From: Lachnospiraceae bacterium | GTDB taxonomy: Bacteria > Bacillota > Clostridia > Lachnospirales > Lachnospiraceae | DNA: 64,000 nt | Direction of reading: 5' to 3' | Assembly: GCA_019424135.1 (NCBI GenBank) | Contig: JAHYZZ010000010.1 | Coordinates: 8,030-72,029 of the forward strand | Shown here: positions 44,805 to 51,963 of the stretch, piece by piece | How the letters are laid out: every line of letters starts with the position of its first letter | Numbering within the stretch: the stretch's first letter is position 1 | The notes under the pieces: model-generated | Told to the model about the DNA's origin: nothing | The model's input: the letters and a program-made list of their open reading frames with translations, nothing else | Databases searched by the model: none | Made by a program: the position numbers and the translations under genes

Positions 44805-44865
44805 GGGACGTAGCAAAATGCAAAAGGGCTACGTCCCAAATTGACGATAAGGGTGTACCTAAATG
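44805..44865 (+). promoter_or_regulatory. Leader element copy B: hairpin plus RBS and start codon of dus
   Basis: GGGACGTAGC pairs with GCTACGTCCC around AAAATGCAAAAGG, then AAATTGAC, GATAA and GGGTGTACCTAAATGG, whose ATG is the dus start codon. It matches the element before rlmD at 53 of 60 positions. Two stem pairs differ between the copies in a compensatory way (A-T to G-C and T-A to C-G). The only ribosome-binding-like sequence for dus (AAGGGTG) is inside the element. Confidence 0.75.
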
Positions 44866-45819
44866 GAAATAGGAAACGTAAAACTTGCGAATCCATACAT
44901 TCTCGCTCCGATGGCGGGGGTGACTGACCGACCGTTCCGGCTGCTTTGCAAAGAGCAGGGAGCGGGACTTTTGTGTATGGAGATGATCAGTGCAAAAGCG
45001 CTGCAATATAAGAATAAGAATACGAAAGCGTTGCTGTCTATTGATCCCAGGGAATACCCGGTATCTCTCCAGCTGTTTGGCTCGGATCCGAAGATCATCA
45101 GCGAGCAGGCAAAAGCAATTGAGGAGTTGCCGTTTCAGATTCTGGATATCAATATGGGCTGTCCGGTTCCTAAGGTGGTTAAAAACGGAGAGGGATCTGC
45201 ACTTATGAATAATCCAAAACTTGTGTATGAGATTGTGTACCAAACTGTTCGTGGAATTCACAAACCGGTGACTGTAAAAATCCGAAAGGGATTTGATGAT
45301 GAGCATGTCAATGCGGTGGAGATTGCCCGGGTGGTAGAGGAGGCCGGTGCCGCGGCAGTGGCTGTACACGGGCGTACAAGAGAGCAGTATTATGCGGGAA
45401 GGGCAGACTGGGACATTATCCGCAGGGTTAAAGAGGCCGTTTCGATTCCGGTGATTGGAAATGGGGATGTAACTTCCGGGGAGAGTGCGGTGAAGATGCA
45501 AAAAGAAACAGGATGTGATGGCGTTATGATCGGAAGAGGCGCTCAGGGGAATCCGTGGATTTTCCGGGATCTTCTGGAGTATGGCAAAACCGGGCAGATG
45601 CCCCCAAGACCAGATGCCCGGGAATTGAGAGAAATGATGCTTCGTCATGCAAGGCTGCAACTGGAATTTAAAGGAGAATATTTAGGGATCCGGGAAATGC
45701 GCAAGCATGTGGCCTGGTATACCAAAGGCCTGAAGGGATCTTCCAAGCTTCGAGATGAGATTAATCGAGTGGAGTCTTACGAAGAGCTTAAAGCACTTCT
45801 GGAAGAAAAAATCTTATAG
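44863..45819 (+). CDS. dus: tRNA-dihydrouridine synthase
   Basis: Flavoenzyme that reduces uridine in the tRNA D-loop. TIM-barrel Dus family with ILAPMAGVTDRPFRLLC, the catalytic Cys in MGCPVPKVVKNGEGSAL (Cys 98), the HGRTREQYYAGRADW block and MIGRGAQGNPWIF. 318 residues. The start codon gives MEIGNVKLANP, the normal family N terminus, confirming that the repeated leader element ends at the true start. The DusB subgroup is most likely but not certain. Confidence 0.95.
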   Translation: MEIGNVKLANPYILAPMAGVTDRPFRLLCKEQGAGLLCMEMISAKALQYKNKNTKALLSIDPREYPVSLQLFGSDPKIISEQAKAIEELPFQILDINMGCPVPKVVKNGEGSALMNNPKLVYEIVYQTVRGIHKPVTVKIRKGFDDEHVNAVEIARVVEEAGAAAVAVHGRTREQYYAGRADWDIIRRVKEAVSIPVIGNGDVTSGESAVKMQKETGCDGVMIGRGAQGNPWIFRDLLEYGKTGQMPPRPDARELREMMLRHARLQLEFKGEYLGIREMRKHVAWYTKGLKGSSKLRDEINRVESYEELKALLEEKIL

Positions 45820-45882
45820 AAAACGGATAATAAAAGGGACAGGTCTGACATATACTTTATCATGCTGATCAGTGAAAAAATA

Positions 45883-45911
45883 TTGACATGGAGGACTGGC
45901 TTCTGTATAAT
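45883..45911 (+). promoter_or_regulatory. Consensus promoter of greA-lysS
   Basis: TTGACA, 17-base spacer, TATAAT: a perfect sigma-A consensus, leaving an untranslated leader of about 115 bases before greA. Confidence 0.85.
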
Positions 45912-46031
45912 AATGGAATTGTGAAAGTATCTTTAATTTCCATAATTTTAAGCATGTTCGAATGTACAGAAAAGATTATTTTTTAGCAGATAGATAAAAA
46001 GAAAGTATGAAATAAGAAGGGAAAGACACAG

Positions 46032-46514
46032 ATGGAAGCAAAGAAAAAATTATTAACTTATGCAGGACTGAAGGCCCTGGAAGATGAGTTGGAAAATTTA
46101 AAAGTTGTAAAGCGTAAAGAAGTCGCTGGTAAAATTAAGGAAGCAAGAGAGCAGGGAGATCTGTCAGAAAACGCAGAGTACGATGCTGCAAAAGATGAGC
46201 AGCGTGATATAGAGGCCCGTATTGAAGAGCTGGAAGGCATTTTGAAAAATGCAGAAGTTGTGGTAGAAGACGAAGTAGATTTTGACAAGATTAATGTGGG
46301 ATGTACAGTCAAGGTGTTTGATGTGACCTTTGATGAAGAGATGGAGTTTAAGATTGTCGGTTCCACAGAGGCAAACAGCCTGGAAGGAAAGATTTCGAAC
46401 GAATCTCCGGTAGGACAGGCTTTGATGGGAAAATCTGTAGGCGACGTGGTAGATGTTGAGACACAGGCAGGTGATATCCAGTATAAGGTACTGGAGATTA
46501 ATCGTTCGATGTAA
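46032..46514 (+). CDS. greA: Transcription elongation factor GreA
   Basis: Rescues backtracked RNA polymerase. N-terminal coiled coil (LTYAGLKALEDELENLK; AREQGDLSENAEYDAAKDEQ with the catalytic acidic tip) and C-terminal FKBP-like domain (ISNESPVGQALMGKSVGDVVDV). 160 residues, as usual. First gene of an operon with lysS, 21 bases apart. Confidence 0.97.
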   Translation: MEAKKKLLTYAGLKALEDELENLKVVKRKEVAGKIKEAREQGDLSENAEYDAAKDEQRDIEARIEELEGILKNAEVVVEDEVDFDKINVGCTVKVFDVTFDEEMEFKIVGSTEANSLEGKISNESPVGQALMGKSVGDVVDVETQAGDIQYKVLEINRSM

Positions 46515-46535
46515 GGTAAGAAGGGAAGAAAAGTC

Positions 46536-48467
46536 ATGGGAGAACAGCAGAAAAAGGGACAGGAGCAGGATGTTAATCAGCTTCGCAAGGTTCGCCGGGA
46601 AAAGCTGGCAGACCTGCAGGCAAATGGGAAAAACCCATTTGAGATCACGAAATACGATGTGACATGCCATGCGGCAGAAGTAAAAGATAATTACGAAGAG
46701 ATGGAAGGAAAACACGTTTCACTGGCAGGACGTATCATGCAGAAGCGAGTGATGGGAAAGGCATCTTTTTGCAATATTCTTGATCAAAGTGGTAATATCC
46801 AGTCCTATGTGGCACGGGATAGTGTCGGGGAAGATAATTATAAGGATTTCAAGAAGATGGATATCGGCGACATTGTAGGCATTGAGGGCGAAGTGTTTAA
46901 GACAAAGACCGGTGAAATCTCTATTCATGCATCCGAAGTAAAGCTGTTGTCCAAAAGCCTTCAGATTCTTCCGGAAAAATATCACGGGCTGACCAATACC
47001 GATATGCGTTACCGACAAAGATATGTGGACCTGATCATGAATCCGGAGGCAAGAGACACCTTTATCAAACGCTCCAGAATTGTAAGCTCGATCCGCAGGT
47101 ACCTGGACGGGCAGGGATTCCTGGAGGTAGAGACTCCCATGCTTGTAAGCAACGCAGGAGGAGCAGCTGCAAGGCCGTTTGAGACTCATTTTAATGCATT
47201 AAATGAAGATTTTAAGCTTCGGATTTCTCTGGAGCTGTACTTAAAGAGACTGATTGTTGGCGGACTGGAAAAGGTCTATGAGATCGGCCGTGTGTTCCGC
47301 AACGAGGGGCTGGATACCAGACACAATCCGGAGTTTACGCTGATGGAGCTTTATCAGGCATATACGGACTATAATGGTATGATGGATCTGACTGAGAACT
47401 TGTACCGCCATGTGGCAGAAGAAGTGCTGGGAACGACGACGATCACTTATAATGGGGTAGATATTGATCTTAGCAAGCCCTTTACCCGAATTTCTATGGT
47501 TGATGCAGTGAAGAAATATGCAGGCATTGACTGGGATGAGGTAAAGACGACAGAAGATGCCAAGAAGCTGGCAGATGAACATCATATCGAGTACGAGGAT
47601 CGTCATAAGAAGGGTGATATTCTTAGTATGTTCTTCGAAGAATATGCGGAAGAGCATCTGATTCAGCCTACCTTTGTCATTGACCATCCGATTGAGATTT
47701 CTCCTCTGACAAAGAAAAAACCAGAAAATCCAGATTATGTAGAGCGTTTTGAGTTCTTCATGAATGGATGGGAGATGGCAAATGCTTACTCTGAGTTAAA
47801 CGATCCCATTGACCAGCGGGAGCGTTTTGCCCAACAGGATGCAAATGCGGCCGCTGGTGATGAGGAAGCAGAGCATACAGATGAAGACTTCCTGAATGCA
47901 CTGGAAATCGGAATGCCTCCTACAGGAGGAATTGGCTTTGGGATTGACCGGATGTGCATGTTGCTGACAAACAGCGCGGCTATTCGTGATGTATTGTTAT
48001 TCCCGACCATGAAGTCACAAGGGGCAGCCAAGAACGAAGCAAACAATGTTGCACAGGCCGCAAAGGCTGAGGAAAAACCGGTTGAGAAGATCGATTTTTC
48101 CAAGGTGGAGATCGAGCCTTTGTTCGAAGAGTTCGTAGATTTTGACACCTTCAGCAAGTCTGATTTCCGCGCCGTGAAGGTAAAAGAGTGCGTGGCAGTA
48201 CCCAAGTCCAAGAAGCTTCTTCAGTTTACTCTGGATGACGGAACAGGCGAGGATCGCACGATTTTAAGCGGAATTCACGCATATTACGAGCCGGAAGAGA
48301 TGGTTGGAAAAACATTGATCGCGATTACAAATCTTCCTCCGAGAAAAATGACGGGAATTGATACCTGCGGTATGCTGCTTTCTGCAGTTCATACAGAAGA
48401 GGGAGAGGAAAAGCTTCATCTGCTGATGGTGGATGATCATATTCCGGCAGGAGCAAAACTCTACTAG
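46536..48467 (+). CDS. lysS: Lysyl-tRNA synthetase (class II) with extra C-terminal tRNA-binding domain
   Basis: Charges tRNA-Lys. N-terminal OB-fold anticodon-binding domain ([21 protein letters not shown]), then the class II core: motif 1 around [21 protein letters not shown], motif 2 [20 protein letters not shown], motif 3 [12 protein letters not shown]. The usual enzyme ends near residue 500; here a linker leads to an additional OB fold (about 540-643, [23 protein letters not shown] through [19 protein letters not shown]) of the MetG-C/Trbp111/EMAPII type, as at the end of many methionyl-tRNA synthetases. 643 residues, one continuous frame. Confidence 0.94.
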   Translation: MGEQQKKGQEQDVNQLRKVRREKLADLQANGKNPFEITKYDVTCHAAEVKDNYEEMEGKHVSLAGRIMQKRVMGKASFCNILDQSGNIQSYVARDSVGEDNYKDFKKMDIGDIVGIEGEVFKTKTGEISIHASEVKLLSKSLQILPEKYHGLTNTDMRYRQRYVDLIMNPEARDTFIKRSRIVSSIRRYLDGQGFLEVETPMLVSNAGGAAARPFETHFNALNEDFKLRISLELYLKRLIVGGLEKVYEIGRVFRNEGLDTRHNPEFTLMELYQAYTDYNGMMDLTENLYRHVAEEVLGTTTITYNGVDIDLSKPFTRISMVDAVKKYAGIDWDEVKTTEDAKKLADEHHIEYEDRHKKGDILSMFFEEYAEEHLIQPTFVIDHPIEISPLTKKKPENPDYVERFEFFMNGWEMANAYSELNDPIDQRERFAQQDANAAAGDEEAEHTDEDFLNALEIGMPPTGGIGFGIDRMCMLLTNSAAIRDVLLFPTMKSQGAAKNEANNVAQAAKAEEKPVEKIDFSKVEIEPLFEEFVDFDTFSKSDFRAVKVKECVAVPKSKKLLQFTLDDGTGEDRTILSGIHAYYEPEEMVGKTLIAITNLPPRKMTGIDTCGMLLSAVHTEEGEEKLHLLMVDDHIPAGAKLY

Positions 48468-48525
48468 AGATTAAAAATATTCTTGGAATTTGACAACAAA
48501 TCCTATATCGGGAAATCGATGATTT

Positions 48526-48566
48526 AGGCACTTTTTGAAAGAAAAACTTTCGGAAAGTGCCTTTTT
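48526..48566 (+). terminator. Rho-independent terminator after lysS
   Basis: AGGCACTTTTTGAAAG pairs with CTTTCGGAAAGTGCCT apart from a small internal mismatch, followed by TTTTC. Confidence 0.85.
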
Positions 48567-48570
48567 CTAG

Positions 48571-48860
48571 GGATTTGCATATTTACATGATCTCTTTTCT
48601 CAACGCATACCGAAATCATGCAGTCATCAGGATTGTGGATTTGAGCATTTGTAATCAGATTTCCGATTGCCTGCTGCAGCAATTCCTTATCTCCATTTAT
48701 CATACAGGCAGTTCATGTTTCGTCTGTGTTCCATTCTATCGGATAATTTTTTCCTATCCCCAAATGGATAAAATTAACAACGCTTTGCCTTGTAACCGCG
48801 ATGAGGTCGACTGGTTTTGGGTGGCACTTGCTCTGTTTTGCATTCGATAAGGTACATATG
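48571..48860 (-). pseudogene. Decayed fragment of a sensor histidine kinase
   Basis: No intact gene lies between lysS and the chromate transporter, but the minus strand encodes a histidine-kinase segment: KPVDLIAVTRQSVVNFI, then YPIEWNTDET, an in-frame TGA, and INGDKELLQQAIGNLITNAQ followed by NPDDCMISVCVEK. This is the linker after the H-box helices and the N box of an HATPase domain. Both ends are lost: no start, H box, G boxes or F box are found, and the frame runs into the lysS terminator on one side. The plus-strand open frame over it is a shadow. Confidence 0.75.
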
Positions 48861-48871
48861 AACGGTGTTTG

Positions 48872-49408
48872 TTATTGAAAAAATAGAAGCCCCAAAGCTG
48901 CACTTAGGAGGATGACTGTCGGTATACTTACCTTCCATCGAAACAGCAAAAGAATGTCAATGATTCCGATGAGGATGGCAGCAGGATTGACTGCAGAATC
49001 TACCACGTAATTAGTCTGGCAGAAGGAGACGATGACGCCCAGGAGAAGGCCGATACAGACCGGACGGACGCCGGCAAGCATCTGCCCCATACGTCGGCTG
49101 TCCTGGAACTTTTTGAAGAACATCCCTGCCAGGAGCGTAATGGTAAACGTAGGTGTCAGCACGCCTAAGTTTGCCACGACAGCCCCGGGGATACCGGCTG
49201 CATGGATACCGGCAAAAGTTGCGCAGTTTAACCCCAAAGGTCCGGGAGTCATTTCAGCAATGGCTACAATATCCGAAATCTCACTTAGGTTCATCCACTT
49301 ATTGGATACGACTTCATGAGTAATAAGGGGAATCATGGACAGTCCGCCAAAGCTGGTGAACCCAATCTTTACAAAGCTCCAGAAAAGCTTGAGCAATGTC
49401 AGAATCAT
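48872..49408 (-). CDS. chrA: Chromate transporter, half-size subunit (second)
   Basis: CHR-family membrane protein of 178 residues, about five to six membrane spans, with FTSFGGLSMIPLITHEVV and the EMTPGPLGLNCATFAG motif. Half-size CHR proteins work as pairs; this one overlaps its partner by 4 bases. It may export chromate or, in an anaerobe, carry another anion (the physiological substrate of such pairs is not settled). Confidence 0.9.
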   Translation of the reverse strand: MILTLLKLFWSFVKIGFTSFGGLSMIPLITHEVVSNKWMNLSEISDIVAIAEMTPGPLGLNCATFAGIHAAGIPGAVVANLGVLTPTFTITLLAGMFFKKFQDSRRMGQMLAGVRPVCIGLLLGVIVSFCQTNYVVDSAVNPAAILIGIIDILLLFRWKVSIPTVILLSAALGLLFFQ

Positions 49409-49968
49409 AGCTGCCCGCCCCCTTTCCTTTCATAATATTCACAGATCAGTATGCCGCAGATCACACCTATTACGACTAACGTGGCACAGCTTACGTTCAG
49501 GAAAAAGTAGAGTCCAAAAGCAGCCGCGGCCAGTAAGAAGCAGGGAGGAAAACGGAAAGCCCCTTTTACCATATTGACGGCAGCACTTGCGATGATCGGG
49601 ACAATGGCAGCACGGACTCCGGTCATGGCGCTCATAAACCATATATTTTCTTTAAAAAGAGTATAGAAATATGTGATCAATGACAGGATAGCCATGGGAG
49701 GGATGATCATAGCGATAACGCAGGCAATGCCGCAGACTGTGCCACCCACTCGGTAGCCATACAACATGGCCACATTCCCGATCATGGTACCGGGAAGACT
49801 GCGCCCTACGCTAGTCATATCCAGCAGTTCCTGGCTTGTGATAGTTTTTTCTTTTTCAACATATTTTTTTTGCATCTGTGCGATGATACTCCAGCCTCCG
49901 CCAAAGGTAAAGCAGCCAAATTGAAAGAACTGAACAAAGAGAATTAGCATTTTTTTCCATGTTTTCAT
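49405..49968 (-). CDS. chrA: Chromate transporter, half-size subunit (first)
   Basis: 187 residues, CHR family, with FFQFGCFTFGGGWSIIAQM at the N terminus and the SVGRSLPGTMIGNVAMLYGY motif that corresponds to MTPGPLG of the partner. AAAGGAGG lies upstream of the ATG. It is expressed from a MerR-type promoter placed between it and the MerR gene. Confidence 0.9.
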   Translation of the reverse strand: MKTWKKMLILFVQFFQFGCFTFGGGWSIIAQMQKKYVEKEKTITSQELLDMTSVGRSLPGTMIGNVAMLYGYRVGGTVCGIACVIAMIIPPMAILSLITYFYTLFKENIWFMSAMTGVRAAIVPIIASAAVNMVKGAFRFPPCFLLAAAAFGLYFFLNVSCATLVVIGVICGILICEYYERKGGGQL

Positions 49969-49995
49969 TTAAGGTTCCTCCTTTTAACAGCGGCT

Positions 49996-50026
49996 ATTAT
50001 AAACCTTAAACCTTGTGTAAAGTCAA
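49996..50026 (-). promoter_or_regulatory. MerR-type promoter (19-base spacer) of the chromate transporter pair
   Basis: On the minus strand TTGACT and TATAAT are 19 bases apart. The spacer carries an imperfect dyad, ACTTTACAC and GTTTAAGGT separated by AAG (7 of 9 positions complementary). This matches the MerR class of activator sites and points to the MerR gene just upstream as the regulator. Confidence 0.7.
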
Positions 50027-50035
50027 GAACAGACC

Positions 50036-50851
50036 TTATGTATCTTCGATGGGAAGCCAGATTTGGCGCAACCGGCGGTAATCATCTTTTTTATTCATAG
50101 ACAGGAAGGTGCGGCAGACAGGATCTTGAGTCACGGTCAGATGATGATCCTGGACGTATTTTTTCAGATGGGCAAGGTATAAGGTACAGTCGGCATTCTC
50201 TTCTGAAATATCCACAACCGTATAAAGACAAGGGACCGCACAGTGATAAGTTCCGTAGGATAAAAAGTCTGGCATGCCAAGCCTATGGGCGTCTTCTTCC
50301 ATGATGCCAAGGGCAGAGAAGCTCTCATCCTCTCCAGCTTCCAGGCTGCGCCAGCTATTCCGCTGGGAGGGGAATGCAAAAGGAGCCAGATTTACCCACT
50401 GTGGAAAGACCTTCATCTGTTCCTGGTCTAAGATAAGTTTTTCCCCCTTCATAAATTCCAGACGGTAGAGCCCTGGGCGGACTGTCATCTGTATGGACCA
50501 CAGAATGGATGGAAGCTCCTGCAAAAGAGCTGACATCTGTTTCAGATAGCGCAAAATTTCCTGTTTTCTCTGGATTTCTTCTTCCAGCGCCAGAGAGCGC
50601 ATGTCGTATTCCTGACGGACATAGTCCACTTCGTCTGTATTGATCAGGCTTTCGGTTTCTTTTAGGGAAAACCCATATTGATGATAGGCGCGGGCGCGTA
50701 AGAGAGCCGTGATATCCAGGCGGCTGTAATAGCGATAGCCGCCGGAACCTTCTCCACGTTCCGAAAGAAGGATCCCGTTCCGTTCATAGAGCCGCAGAGT
50801 TTCCGGGGAAATACCTAAGAGTTTTGCTACGGTTCCTATTTTATATTTCAT
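50036..50851 (-). CDS. MerR-family regulator with effector-binding domain (BmrR-like)
   Basis: N-terminal MerR HTH (YKIGTVAKLLGISPETLRLYERNGIL; GGYRYYSRLDITALLRARAY), a dimerisation coiled coil (about 75-120) and a C-terminal GyrI/BmrR-like effector domain of about 150 residues. 271 residues. Located directly upstream of the chromate transporter genes in the same direction, with a 19-base-spacer promoter between them, so control of those genes is likely. Ligand unknown. Confidence 0.88.
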   Translation of the reverse strand: MKYKIGTVAKLLGISPETLRLYERNGILLSERGEGSGGYRYYSRLDITALLRARAYHQYGFSLKETESLINTDEVDYVRQEYDMRSLALEEEIQRKQEILRYLKQMSALLQELPSILWSIQMTVRPGLYRLEFMKGEKLILDQEQMKVFPQWVNLAPFAFPSQRNSWRSLEAGEDESFSALGIMEEDAHRLGMPDFLSYGTYHCAVPCLYTVVDISEENADCTLYLAHLKKYVQDHHLTVTQDPVCRTFLSMNKKDDYRRLRQIWLPIEDT

Positions 50852-50877
50852 CGCAGTACCTCCTTGTTGTTTTATAC

Positions 50878-50894
50878 ACAGTATAGCAGACTGT
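50878..50894. promoter_or_regulatory. Inverted repeat in the MerR/activase divergent region
   Basis: ACAGT and ACTGT face each other across 7 bases, just upstream of the MerR start. On the minus strand they lie in the stretch before a possible TATAAA -10, so this may be an autoregulatory MerR site. Confidence 0.35.
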
Positions 50895-50944
50895 AATGTG
50901 AAATATAGCTAAAAAAGTAAAGAAATTTATGGCAGAGATGCCTA

Positions 50945-50973
50945 TTGACAAAATTATAACATTGTTGTAAATT
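50945..50973 (+). promoter_or_regulatory. Predicted promoter of the glycyl radical enzyme operon
   Basis: TTGACA, 17-base spacer, TAAATT. Confidence 0.65.
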
Positions 50974-51047
50974 ACTTATCAAACAAGGAAATTAGACTGA
51001 AGTTCAAACTACAGTATAAAATACGGTAGGACTTGCAGGAGAATACG

Positions 51048-51959
51048 ATGAAGAATATAACAAACATTCAAAAATTTTCTATCCATGATGGAGACGGAAT
51101 CCGTACCACCGTATTTTTTAAGGGATGTCCCTTAAAATGCGAGTGGTGTCACAATCCAGAAACCCAGAGATTTGAAAAAGAAATGCAGGTGGACAGAGAA
51201 AAGTGTACCGGTTGTGGAACGTGCCAGGCAGTCTGCCCCAACGGCGCGGTTCATATGACGGAAGACCATCAGCCCGTTTGGGATCCGAAAGCTTGTACTT
51301 TCTGTGGCAAATGTGAGAACTTCTGTCCGGCAGGAGTCCGTGAAATTGTGGGACGGGAGTATACGGTGAAGGAGTTGACAAAGGAGATTCTAAAGGATCA
51401 GATGTTCTATGAAGAATCTGGCGGAGGAGTCACATTTTCCGGCGGAGAAGTTATGGCCATGGATATGGATTTCATCCTTGCAATGGCAAAGGAGTTGAAA
51501 CGGCAGGATGTGTCCCTTACCATAGATACCTGCGGCTATGTACCCTATGAAAGGTTTGAGCAGATTCTTCCCTATGTGGACACCTTCCTCTATGATGTGA
51601 AGGTGATGGATCCCGAGCTTCATAAGAAATATATTGGGACAGATAATCAGAGAATCCTTGATAACCTGGTACAGCTTGCGAGGGACGGGGCCAGGATCTA
51701 TATCCGGATTCCAACTGTCAAAGAAGTCAACGGAAATGAACAGAATATGAAAGAGACTATCGCATTTTTGCAGGAACATGATATTCATCCGGCTCAGATT
51801 AATCTGCTGCCTTACCATGATACAGGAAGCGGAAAGTACAAAAAGCTGGATATGGAATATAAAGGAACTGATCTGCATGCGCCAGACAAAGAAGAGATGG
51901 AGGCACTTGCTTCTATTTTCATAAATGCAGGTTTTAAAAACACAAAAATAGGAGGGTAA
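51048..51959 (+). CDS. Glycyl radical enzyme activase (radical SAM), HypD-type
   Basis: Installs the glycyl radical on the enzyme encoded next. The radical SAM motif is CPLKCEWC (Cys at 27, 31 and 34 of the CxxxCxxC), preceded by SIHDGDGIRTTVFFKG; a two-cluster ferredoxin insert follows (CTGCGTCQAVCP and CTFCGKCENFCP), then GGGVTFSGGEV and DTCGYV. The usual HDGPGIRT reads HDGDGIRT. ATG chosen with AGGAG 6 bases upstream. 303 residues. It precedes its target by 4 bases. Confidence 0.92.
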   Translation: MKNITNIQKFSIHDGDGIRTTVFFKGCPLKCEWCHNPETQRFEKEMQVDREKCTGCGTCQAVCPNGAVHMTEDHQPVWDPKACTFCGKCENFCPAGVREIVGREYTVKELTKEILKDQMFYEESGGGVTFSGGEVMAMDMDFILAMAKELKRQDVSLTIDTCGYVPYERFEQILPYVDTFLYDVKVMDPELHKKYIGTDNQRILDNLVQLARDGARIYIRIPTVKEVNGNEQNMKETIAFLQEHDIHPAQINLLPYHDTGSGKYKKLDMEYKGTDLHAPDKEEMEALASIFINAGFKNTKIGG

Positions 51960-51963
51960 AAAA

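Noticed and set aside
44767..45660. 297-residue minus-strand open frame over dus
   Set aside because: Antisense to a complete dus gene and running across its leader element; no support of its own.
48713..48715. In-frame TGA in the kinase remnant as a possible selenocysteine codon
   Set aside because: The fragment lacks both ends and the position is not a cysteine in related kinases; a nonsense mutation in a decayed gene explains it.
48557..48850. 97-residue plus-strand open frame after lysS
   Set aside because: No ribosome binding site, it begins inside the lysS terminator, and the opposite strand carries the recognisable histidine-kinase remnant, so it is an antisense shadow.
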